Positions 1 through 7,506 of a stretch of DNA of 64,000 nt are shown here, one piece after another. The DNA comes from Rufibacter radiotolerans. Lineage in GTDB: Bacteria; Bacteroidota; Bacteroidia; Cytophagales; Hymenobacteraceae. The first letter of the stretch is position 1. Each line of letters begins with the position of its first letter. A program made the translations under genes and the position numbers. Location of the stretch: NCBI RefSeq assembly GCF_001078055.1, contig NZ_CP010777.1:4183001-4247000 (forward strand). The letters are read 5' to 3'. The notes under the pieces were generated by a model, which did not search any database, was not told the origin of the DNA, and saw only the letters and a list, made by a program, of their open reading frames with translations.

Positions 1-1015
1 GTTTTTTCTGGGTGTTCAGCCACCAGAGGTAGCCGTAGTCGGGGCCGATGGGGCCGGGCGTGGTGGCCTGTTTCACCCATTTCTCAGAGACCAGCTGCTT
101 ATCTTTCCAGCGGCCGTTGCGCAGGAACAGGTAGCCAAAGCGGGCCTCGTCGCGGGTATTGATCCAGAGGCCGCCGCCCCAGCGGGTACCGCCGCTCACG
201 CTGGGCATCTGCTTGCCGTCTACGTCTACATAAGAGTTTTTGTAGGGCAGGTATTTCCAGGTGTTGGAAGCGCCAATGGGGTTCATGATCTGCTCACGCA
301 GCACCTCGGGCAGGGGCTTCTTCCAGAGCCGAAGTAACGAAAGCGACAGCCGGTTAATGCGCACGTCATTGTATTCATAGAAGGTGCCCGGTTCTTTCAG
401 TTCGCGCGGTTTGCGCTCGCCGCTGCCAAATTCCTCTTTGTCCACAAAGGTGTGGCTCTTGCCGAACAGCTCTCCCTCCCACTCGCTGGTTTGCTGGGCG
501 TGGTGGTGCCAGGTAATTTTCCTGTTGTGCTCAGCGTCATAGCCGCCGTCTTTAATGTAGTTAGCCACCGGGTCATGCACATCTTTAATCATGCCCTTGT
601 CTATGGTGATGCCCAGAATGGTAGACAGAAAACTCTTCGCGATACTGTAGGTAGGGTCTACGGCCTTGGTGTCGCCCCACTCAGCTACAATGTAGCCGTT
701 CTTTAAGATGATGCCGTTGGTACTGGCGCGGTCCTTCGGGATAGCCCCCAGCAGCTTCCCGAAGATCTGCTCCTGGTCAGAGAAGTCTTTGGGCCGCTTG
801 GTTTCCTGGGTCTGGGCGTAGGCCACCGCCTGGGCCAGCAGTTCGGCATCCATGCCCACTTGCTCAGGCTTGCGGGTTTCCCAGTAATCGCCGGAGCCCG
901 GGTAGTAGACTTTGGCATTGGAAGTGGCGGTTTGGGAAGTAGTACCGGAATTGGTTTGGCAGGCTAGTAATCCTGCTAGCAGGAAAGGCAGGAAGCGGTG
1001 GAGGGTTCTTTTCAT
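1..1015 (-). CDS. Serine hydrolase, beta-lactamase/esterase family, lipoprotein (C-terminus cut off)
   Basis: The reading frame runs off the left window edge, so the C-terminus is missing; 338 codons are visible. It starts MKRTLHRFLPFLLAGLLAC, a lipoprotein signal with a lipobox ending in Cys19, so the protein is probably lipid-anchored outside the cytoplasm. The SxxK motif of penicillin-binding-protein-like hydrolases is visible as YSIAKS, and a later FYEYNDVRIN stretch fits the Tyr-x-Asn element of the family. The enzyme should use the SxxK serine as nucleophile on an ester or amide substrate, which cannot be named. The start gives a clean signal peptide. The family is clear, the substrate unknown. 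Confidence 0.85.
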   Translation of the reverse strand, partial: MKRTLHRFLPFLLAGLLACQTNSGTTSQTATSNAKVYYPGSGDYWETRKPEQVGMDAELLAQAVAYAQTQETKRPKDFSDQEQIFGKLLGAIPKDRASTNGIILKNGYIVAEWGDTKAVDPTYSIAKSFLSTILGITIDKGMIKDVHDPVANYIKDGGYDAEHNRKITWHHHAQQTSEWEGELFGKSHTFVDKEEFGSGERKPRELKEPGTFYEYNDVRINRLSLSLLRLWKKPLPEVLREQIMNPIGASNTWKYLPYKNSYVDVDGKQMPSVSGGTRWGGGLWINTRDEARFGYLFLRNGRWKDKQLVSEKWVKQATTPGPIGPDYGYLWWLNTQKK

Positions 1016-1094
1016 TGGGTTTTTATAGTAAAACCGGTAGTAGAAAAAGAGAGGAGAAGTTGAGGAATTGTATGAAGTTAACCGTTGGTATATA

Positions 1095-2267
1095 CTAACC
1101 GGTAGGTTCTGTATTATTTTTCAAATCAAGCATTTTATTAAATAGTGGCATATGCAGTTCAGAGTTATGCATGACTTCTAGAATCACATCTATACATTGT
1201 TCTGAGAATACGATTCTTTTTCTAGAATCAAGCGTTTCAATCCATATATAGTTGCTAAAGCTCTCAATAACTGTTCCTTCAGGTGGGTTCTCAACTTTAA
1301 AAGTAGCAGAATTAACCCACCCTAAATGACAAATAGCAGCTTTTAGTTGTTGATTCGTAAACTTATATATGCTTTTTTCTTTAGCTTGTTTTTCTAATGT
1401 TATAAGGTAAATGAAATCACGAGGAGCAAGGCTTTTTACTTCACCCACAATTTTATACAAGGGCTTACCCTCGTCATCAGATATTTTACCAATTTCCCCC
1501 GCTGAAATAGCATTTAAGATAATATTAAAAACTCCACTTTCAGACTTGTCGATTTCAATATCACTGCTTGATAAAACATTATCTTTCCCATTAAATCCAT
1601 AAACCTTATTATGCTTTGGATTTATAATTAAAACTTCTCTAGGATTTATATCAAACATTTCAGGCAATAGTTTTGACCAAATCTCCATAAATTCCTTATT
1701 TTTCTCATTAGCTTTAATCTGGAGGAATCGATTAAACTCTTGAGCTGAATGATTTGCCGTCTCATTTTTCCCTGAGGCCCGATATGTAATATCTCCTTTT
1801 TTCAATTTATAATCTGGGAAATCATTGACAGGAATAAGAACATTATTTTGCTTTTCTATCAAAAGTGAATAAAACTTTCGAGTTCCTAACTGAAATACCT
1901 GTAAATCTAAGTCCAATCCAACCTTGCAAATCTTTTCAAATTTTTGTGACACATAACTTAAATCAATTTTACTAAGTAGGTCACAATTATTTATATCTAG
2001 TCCAATATCTTCTAATATCCCAGAGGCCTTATCTTCTTTTATACCTAAAAGGATGATACCTCCATTTCCATTTGAAAACGATAAAATATCTTTTGCAAAG
2101 TTTCTTATAAAAATTTCTAAAGGGTCTGTTAGTCCATAAAAATTCAGCTCCAGTTTATAATCATAAAGATTATTTTCTTTAGGAAACTTGCCATGGTCTC
2201 TCAAATTGACTACAGTTTGTTCTGTATGAATCCTTAGTTCTTTGATTGTCATTTTTAAATATATCAA
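1095..2267 (-). CDS. AlbA_2 / Schlafen-like putative DNA-binding protein
   Basis: A 390-residue protein whose N-terminal third carries the AlbA_2 (Schlafen AAA_4) signature. LSFSNGNGGIILLGIKED, at about residues 62-79, matches the usual pattern of a helix, Asn-x-x-Gly-Gly and a beta strand ending in Gly-x-x-(D/E). Such domains occur in transcription regulators and defence-related proteins. The C-terminal half is not recognised. The gene is much richer in A+T than both neighbours and uses AT-rich codons (AAA, ATT, TTA), suggesting horizontal acquisition. It stands alone, with no obvious partner. Met6 (MTIKELRIH, position 2252) is an equally good start. The domain call is fairly safe; any defence role is inference. 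Confidence 0.7.
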   Translation of the reverse strand: MIYLKMTIKELRIHTEQTVVNLRDHGKFPKENNLYDYKLELNFYGLTDPLEIFIRNFAKDILSFSNGNGGIILLGIKEDKASGILEDIGLDINNCDLLSKIDLSYVSQKFEKICKVGLDLDLQVFQLGTRKFYSLLIEKQNNVLIPVNDFPDYKLKKGDITYRASGKNETANHSAQEFNRFLQIKANEKNKEFMEIWSKLLPEMFDINPREVLIINPKHNKVYGFNGKDNVLSSSDIEIDKSESGVFNIILNAISAGEIGKISDDEGKPLYKIVGEVKSLAPRDFIYLITLEKQAKEKSIYKFTNQQLKAAICHLGWVNSATFKVENPPEGTVIESFSNYIWIETLDSRKRIVFSEQCIDVILEVMHNSELHMPLFNKMLDLKNNTEPTG

Positions 2268-2418
2268 TATTGTACTTAACTATTTTATATCTCATTATCC
2301 CGTTTTTCGGCCCAACATATGCAATAATACATCCGGTGCACTACCATATAGACGGGATAACCGGAAGCGTACCTGCTAAACACATGCTACACTCTGCTCC
2401 CTCAAAAAGCCACTTCCA

Positions 2419-2454
2419 TTTTGGGTCTGTTTCTCAGAAAACAGGCCCGAAACG
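2419..2454. repeat. 38-bp palindrome family, copy 1
   Basis: The sequence starts TTTTGGGTCTGTTTCT and ends AAACAGGCCCGAAACG. It ends 4 bp before the stop codon of the AsmA-like gene on the minus strand, so it would lie in that mRNA's 3' end. Confidence 0.8.
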
Positions 2455-2457
2455 CTC

Positions 2458-4980
2458 CTAAAAATCAAAATACTCGGTAGAGGGCTTCACCGTTTTCTTC
2501 TCTTCCTTCTTGCCGCCCTGCTGAATCAACTGTTTCAGTTCCTGCTTTTCCTGTTTCAAATCGGCAGCCACCTTGGTTTTCACTTTCTCCTGGTCATAAG
2601 CTACCTTGAAGTTTCCTTCGCGGCCTTTAATGGTCAGGAACAGGTTGGGGTTAGGGGCAGTAGACGCGGCCACCACGCCAAAGCGTTCGTCTTTGTCGCG
2701 CTTAGTGGGGCCCCGGCCTAGCGGAATGCGCACGCGGTAATCCATTTCCTGGTCAAAGGTGTGCGTACCCGACACCGAGATGGAAGAGAGACGGGTGGCG
2801 CTTGACTTGATCTCCATCTCTGGAATATACACCGTACGGCCCTGTATGTAGAAATTGTTTCTGATCTCTGAGAAACGCAGGTTAGACAGTTCGCGGCGGT
2901 CAATAAAGGCGCTTAGTTTCTGCATAGGCGCGAAGTCCAGCAGCTGCCCGTTACGCAGGTTCATCTTTATTTCGGCCTGCACCAGGTTGGTGAGCGGGGT
3001 AAGCTGGCGGTCCAGGTAAATATCTGAGTCTATCTGCGCCGACAGGTCGCCGTGCAGGTGGCGCTGGGTGATAAAGGTCTGGCCGAAATTCTCAAACACG
3101 TAGAAAAGCGTGTCTACTTTTATGTCTGTTAAGGTGGCCGTGGAACTGACCTTAATGCGTGGGTTTCTGGCATCCATGCTACCCCGCACCTTAAAGCTTC
3201 CGCCTGCGGCCTGAAGCGCAAAGTTAGGGGTAGAGAGCACTTTATCTTTCAATCTAATCTGCCCGTGCAACTGCTTACCCCTGAACCGCCGGAACTGCAC
3301 CCGGCCTATAGAGGCGTTCAGGTCAAGCTCCAGCCGGGCCGGCATATTAAAGGCATAAGCCGAGGACTTTGCAGATTTTCCTTCTTCTTGCGCTGTTACG
3401 GCTGCTACTTTCTCTGAGGCCGCCAGGATCTGGTCCAGGTTCATGGACCGCGAGGTCACGTCTGCCTCTATGCGTAAATGCTGCCCTTTCAAAAATGCCC
3501 AGGCCAGCACGTTTTTAAAGTACCCGTTCACCAGAAAGTCTGAGTCGCCCAGGCGGCCCGAGAAGTCTGAGACCGCCACGTCATTTTTCCGGAGAATAAA
3601 TGTGCCGTTTAACCCTCTGAACGCCGTAGGGTGTTTCCTGAACTGCAAGTTCACTTGCCGCAACACGGCCTCCCCATCGGCTTTGATGGCCGCGCCGCTG
3701 GGGTTGCTTTTGAACGCGCGTATGTTGCCGGCAAAGGCCAGCTCTACCTGCATCTGCCCGCTTCCGCTCCTGATCTCCGCTACCGGGAAAAGGCCCAGCA
3801 CATGCGCCACGTCCACATCGGCTTTCAGTTGCACCTGCAGGTAGGGGTCCGCGAAGTTCTTGTACAGCACCTGCCCTGAGAAAGGCTTGCCCCGCAGTTT
3901 GCCCTTGATGTTGCGCAACTCCAGCAAAGAGGTATGGCTGCTATGCTGCACTCCATTGGTAAAACGGCCCTCCAGGGTCAGCGCTTCCAATTTCTCCTTG
4001 TAGTCTGGATGGTAAAAAGAAGCGCCCCTGGCCCCGAAGAAGATGTCTATAAACGGGCTCCGCCTCGAAGAGACCTCCCCTTTCACGGTCCCCTCAAAAT
4101 AGATGTCGCCGTTGCTGCGGTACTGGGCCAGCTGCCTGGTGAACCGCGGCGGCAGCAAGGCCAGCACAGACTGCACATCTGTGTTTTTGCCCTTGGCCGT
4201 CATGTTGAGCACGGTCTGCTTCCCGAAGGAGATCTCGCCGCCCACCTGGTATACCGCCTTGCCAATCTGTATGTCTGAGGGCTGCACCGAGATCTGCTTG
4301 CGCTGGATATGAATGGCCAACTGACTGGCCAACGTGATTTCCTTTTGTTTCAGGAACTCGCCGCCCTGCACGTTCAGGCTATGGATAAAGGCATCGCCTT
4401 TGGCTTTAATGGTGATAACCGGTTCCTCTACCTCCAGCGCGGCGGTCAGGTTATGCGCCTGCACCTCATACCGCTGGCTGCGGTGCTCGTCTGCGTAGAC
4501 TAAATGAACGCGCTTCAGGCCTAGGTGCTGTAGGTCAAAGCTCAGCTTGCCGCCCTGGGTGGTGTCTGCGGCCTGGAAGAAATGGTAATTGACGTCTCCG
4601 TTAGGCAATACCCGCACGTCTACGGTTCCGTCTTCCAAATGAATCTCGCGTATCTGGTAAGAGCCGCCCAAAAGGTCCCAGAGGGCGAAGGTGCTGTAGA
4701 TCTTCTTGAGTTTGGCCAGCGGCCGGGTGCTGCCCGGCACTGCCTCTGTGATCTCTACGTTCTGTAGGCTTATGGCTATCTGCGGAAACTGCTCCCACCA
4801 CGTGACTTCAATCTTCTCAACCGCTACCTTGGTTTTGATATGCTGGTTGGCCTCGGCCAGAAAAAGCTGGATAATTTTATCCTGATAGAAGTAAAGCACC
4901 CCCACCACCAACAACATCAACAAAAAAATTCCGGCCACCGCCCCCAAGAGGTACCGCGCCACCTTTTTTCTTAGCTCCAC
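2458..4980 (-). CDS. AsmA-like outer-membrane biogenesis protein
   Basis: An 840-residue protein with one N-terminal membrane segment (about residues 9-31) followed by a long beta-rich periplasmic region, the layout of the AsmA/TamB-like superfamily. The opening after the anchor (KVAVEKIEVTWWEQFPQI) and the C-terminal block with a repeated GTHTFDQEMDYRVRIPLGR-type strand match the AsmA-like C-terminal region common in Bacteroidota. Members are thought to carry lipid between the inner and outer membranes or to help outer-membrane assembly. A Lys/Glu-rich tail (KKEEKKTVKPS) closes the protein. It is monocistronic, and a palindromic repeat follows the stop codon. The family is well supported; the exact cargo is unknown. 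Confidence 0.85.
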   Translation of the reverse strand: MELRKKVARYLLGAVAGIFLLMLLVVGVLYFYQDKIIQLFLAEANQHIKTKVAVEKIEVTWWEQFPQIAISLQNVEITEAVPGSTRPLAKLKKIYSTFALWDLLGGSYQIREIHLEDGTVDVRVLPNGDVNYHFFQAADTTQGGKLSFDLQHLGLKRVHLVYADEHRSQRYEVQAHNLTAALEVEEPVITIKAKGDAFIHSLNVQGGEFLKQKEITLASQLAIHIQRKQISVQPSDIQIGKAVYQVGGEISFGKQTVLNMTAKGKNTDVQSVLALLPPRFTRQLAQYRSNGDIYFEGTVKGEVSSRRSPFIDIFFGARGASFYHPDYKEKLEALTLEGRFTNGVQHSSHTSLLELRNIKGKLRGKPFSGQVLYKNFADPYLQVQLKADVDVAHVLGLFPVAEIRSGSGQMQVELAFAGNIRAFKSNPSGAAIKADGEAVLRQVNLQFRKHPTAFRGLNGTFILRKNDVAVSDFSGRLGDSDFLVNGYFKNVLAWAFLKGQHLRIEADVTSRSMNLDQILAASEKVAAVTAQEEGKSAKSSAYAFNMPARLELDLNASIGRVQFRRFRGKQLHGQIRLKDKVLSTPNFALQAAGGSFKVRGSMDARNPRIKVSSTATLTDIKVDTLFYVFENFGQTFITQRHLHGDLSAQIDSDIYLDRQLTPLTNLVQAEIKMNLRNGQLLDFAPMQKLSAFIDRRELSNLRFSEIRNNFYIQGRTVYIPEMEIKSSATRLSSISVSGTHTFDQEMDYRVRIPLGRGPTKRDKDERFGVVAASTAPNPNLFLTIKGREGNFKVAYDQEKVKTKVAADLKQEKQELKQLIQQGGKKEEKKTVKPSTEYFDF

Positions 4981-5153
4981 AAACTTTCTGATTTTCAGGG
5001 TTTAAATATATAAAGGCTCTGGCACCCCTCCAATTGTTAAGGGAGAATGAGAAAATTTTTAATCTTTTTTCAGGATGAGATTTGGCAGATAAGAAAACAT
5101 CCCCCATATTTGCATCATCAAACGGGGACAAAAGGTCTCCAAAACAAAAAGAA

Positions 5154-5228
5154 GGGGTGTTAGCTCAGCTGGTTCAGAGCATCTGCCTTACAAGCAGAGG
5201 GTCGCTGGTTCGAATCCAGCACGCCCCA
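5154..5228 (+). tRNA. tRNA-Val (anticodon TAC)
   Basis: A full cloverleaf is readable. The acceptor stem GGGGTGT pairs with ACGCCCC, the D arm is GCTC...GAGC, the anticodon stem TCTGC/GCAGA encloses loop CTTACAA with anticodon TAC, and the T arm contains GGTTCGAATCC. The discriminator base is A and CCA is not encoded. A hairpin terminator follows 12 bp downstream. Confidence 0.97.
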
Positions 5229-5239
5229 CTTGATAAAAA

Positions 5240-5277
5240 AGCACTTACGAGGTAAAACTTGTAAGTGCTTTTTTTTA
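5240..5277 (+). terminator. Rho-independent terminator of tRNA-Val
   Basis: The inverted repeat AGCACTTAC / GTAAGTGCT with a 12-nt loop is followed by a run of eight T, directly downstream of the tRNA. Confidence 0.85.
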
Positions 5278-5641
5278 TTTGCAAACATTTTGCATTTCAG
5301 GCTTAACTACGGCCTTCCTTCACTTCCAGAATTAGATTCTTCATTCAATTCTTCCCTTGCAAAAAGGCAACTCATAAGCCTATATTCAATATTAGCTATT
5401 CATGTAAAGCTTCTTTGAATACTGAATTCGTTTACTCCCCATCCGTCAACTTCGCCAAGCAGCAAAACTACGTTTCAGTGGTACGGAAGCTAATTCAACA
5501 TCCGATACCCATTGGTGTTGAGCCAACATGCTACTTGAACGCTTTTACACAGTGTCAGCAGCAACTGGTACAATAGTTTATCATCTATTTATGACAAAAG
5601 TGATTTCATATGCTCCTTTTTATTCAGGCAATAATCTTTCA
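5278..5641. other. Non-coding interval after tRNA-Val
   Basis: No credible reading frame, repeat of the window's families or further RNA gene was seen here. The region is mildly AT-rich. Integration next to a tRNA was considered, but no copy of the tRNA 3' end was found nearby. Confidence 0.5.
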
Positions 5642-6148
5642 TTAGTCAAATAGTGAGACACCAAATTCCTTTGACAGCATCCTGTCAAGTTGGTCAAGGT
5701 CTGATATTAAATTCAAGTGGTCTGGCGCCAATGATACTTCAGGCTTGTTGCTCCGCAGCAACTTCTTCAATTCAGCCATCTTGAAGTAAAATGACTGAGA
5801 TTGTAGTTCAAATGGAAGTAGGGCCAGCATTCCCTCTATGGCTATCTTCTTCTGCCTAACCTCATCCACTATTTTGATAGCCGAATCGTAATCCAATCGC
5901 TTTTGTCCGAGGGATTCCAAAAGCGCGCACTCGAAACTGGCACATTGCCGCGGTCTTTTGGAATAGATACTACACCCATCACAATAGTTTTTACAGGGTT
6001 GAAGGAAAAAACCTTCCCCGTTTGCATTCCCGATATCCGTAAATTCCTTTAACGCGGGCAACTCTTCACGGCCAACCTGAACGAAACCAACCACGGTACC
6101 GTCACAGCAGAACCCACAAGCCAAACAGATATTTGTTGAATCATCCAT
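5642..6148 (-). CDS. YkgJ family cysteine-cluster protein
   Basis: A 168-residue cytoplasmic protein with the YkgJ-type Cys pattern: CLACGFCC near the N-terminus, then CKNYCDGCSIYSKRPRQC around residues 52-69 and a further FEC. These cysteines resemble those of Fe/Zn-binding UPF0153 proteins, in which they bind a metal or iron-sulfur centre. The substrate and pathway are unknown for most members. The gene stands alone on the minus strand between the tRNA region and the DUF6503 lipoprotein gene. The start MDDSTN directly precedes the first Cys motif and leaves the domain whole. Confidence 0.85.
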   Translation of the reverse strand: MDDSTNICLACGFCCDGTVVGFVQVGREELPALKEFTDIGNANGEGFFLQPCKNYCDGCSIYSKRPRQCASFECALLESLGQKRLDYDSAIKIVDEVRQKKIAIEGMLALLPFELQSQSFYFKMAELKKLLRSNKPEVSLAPDHLNLISDLDQLDRMLSKEFGVSLFD

Positions 6149-6327
6149 GTTTTAGGAATTTAAGCACTTCTGTAACGTACTCTTTCAAAGAACAGTGTCA
6201 ATCTGTGCTAACTACTATATAAAAAGAATAACTCCGGTATAGGCCAATTGTCCTGAGCATCAAGGTGAAGAAGGCATTGGCCGGAGTGTGAATGAAGGAT
6301 CTCATACAATAAGAAAAGAACTAAGTT

Positions 6328-7092
6328 CTAACGTGCTCTAACCTTAATGTCTTGTAGTTCTATCCTGGAAAGTTCTTTCAGGTTGCCCGCCTCAAAATCT
6401 TTCTCTATCTCTAGAAAATTATTTCCTGCAGGTTCATAGTTAATGTAGTCTTGGAACCTGATGCCCTGGATAACCTTGGGGTTGATGGCCTTCCGGAAAC
6501 GGATACCGCCGCCCTCTGTGGCATACGTATACGCCAGGTAATCCATAGTTCCTTTCTCCTGGTTCATCCAGTAAAGGAACTCATCCTGAAAGTCTTCTCC
6601 CCCACCATCCTGCTTGAAGGTTACTTTAATCTTATGATAGGGAATACCCTTAATGGTTACCGTACCCAGTAACTGCTTTTGGACCGCCGGGTCGTTGAGC
6701 CCGAAAGGGAGTAAAGCAAAGTAAATCACAGAATTCACGGAGGCGGTAAATGCTTTTACCCTTTCGGCCGGAAGGCTTTGTCTTTTGCCGTTAATGGTCC
6801 TGGAGAACCCGCTGTTGGTAAGCACGTCTTTTACCTGGCCCAGCGTATCCGTGAAAGCACGGGTATAGGTATATTGACCATCCTCCCTTTTGGCGGTGTA
6901 CTCCCGGTCCCTGAATCTGAAAGCCATCTCCAGGTTCTCAAACCTTTCCCCACCATGAACCTCTATGGCCCTGTCAACAATAGTTTGCGCGTTAGCGACA
7001 GGAACTTCTGAACTGGAGATATCACCTGATTGCTTTGATTCACAGGCAAGAAAGGCAAGGCTTAGGAAAAGCAATGGCAGAAGGGTTCTCAT
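6328..7092 (-). CDS. DUF6503 family lipoprotein
   Basis: The chosen start MRTLLPLLFLSLAFLAC gives a standard lipoprotein signal with Cys17 at the lipobox; a longer frame begins 39 codons upstream but would bury this signal. A purine-rich AAAGGACG element precedes the start. The mature part begins after a Ser-rich linker with the segment VDRAIEVHGGERFENLEMAFRF in the style of DUF6503 (given here only as a landmark around residues 38-60), followed by a beta-rich body resembling LolA/LolB-like lipid-binding folds. It is probably anchored in the outer or inner membrane. The function of the family is unknown. No operon partner is apparent. Confidence 0.75.
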   Translation of the reverse strand: MRTLLPLLFLSLAFLACESKQSGDISSSEVPVANAQTIVDRAIEVHGGERFENLEMAFRFRDREYTAKREDGQYTYTRAFTDTLGQVKDVLTNSGFSRTINGKRQSLPAERVKAFTASVNSVIYFALLPFGLNDPAVQKQLLGTVTIKGIPYHKIKVTFKQDGGGEDFQDEFLYWMNQEKGTMDYLAYTYATEGGGIRFRKAINPKVIQGIRFQDYINYEPAGNNFLEIEKDFEAGNLKELSRIELQDIKVRAR

Positions 7093-7506
7093 GAAATAAC
7101 GTCCTTTAAGAGGATGGGTAGTTTTAAGATAAGCACGAAAATAACCTTGGTATAGGCAATGACACGTAAGCCATCCAACGTTAGGCAAATGCCCTCCATG
7201 AACTTTCAAAATGGCTTCCCTTTATTTTTAGTCGGCTGCCCAAGGTTAACATTTTACCAAGTAAGAGCATAGAATCTGTTCTGGAGACGCTTTGTAGCAT
7301 GCCATGAAAATCCATGAATTAAGGACTCCAGCTCTCTAAATGTGGTAAATCTAGCCTAAACTACACTAATTTTTGAAGCAATACCCCACGTTTAACTATT
7401 CTAATAAATTGAAAAGACACCTACCATTACTGTTGCTTCTACTGCACGTGTCAATTATGAGCCCCACCCTTTCTGACAGGGCTTGGGAAGGAGGAATAAG
7501 CCTGCC
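7093..7506. other. Non-coding interval between lipoprotein and multicopper oxidase genes
   Basis: It holds the 5' region of the lipoprotein gene and the 3' region of the multicopper oxidase gene, both on the minus strand. No hairpin with a T run and no member of the window's repeat families was found. Confidence 0.45.

Noticed and set aside
5154..6328. Possible integrative element next to tRNA-Val
   Set aside because: No integrase gene and no repeated copy of the tRNA 3' end were found in the following kilobases.
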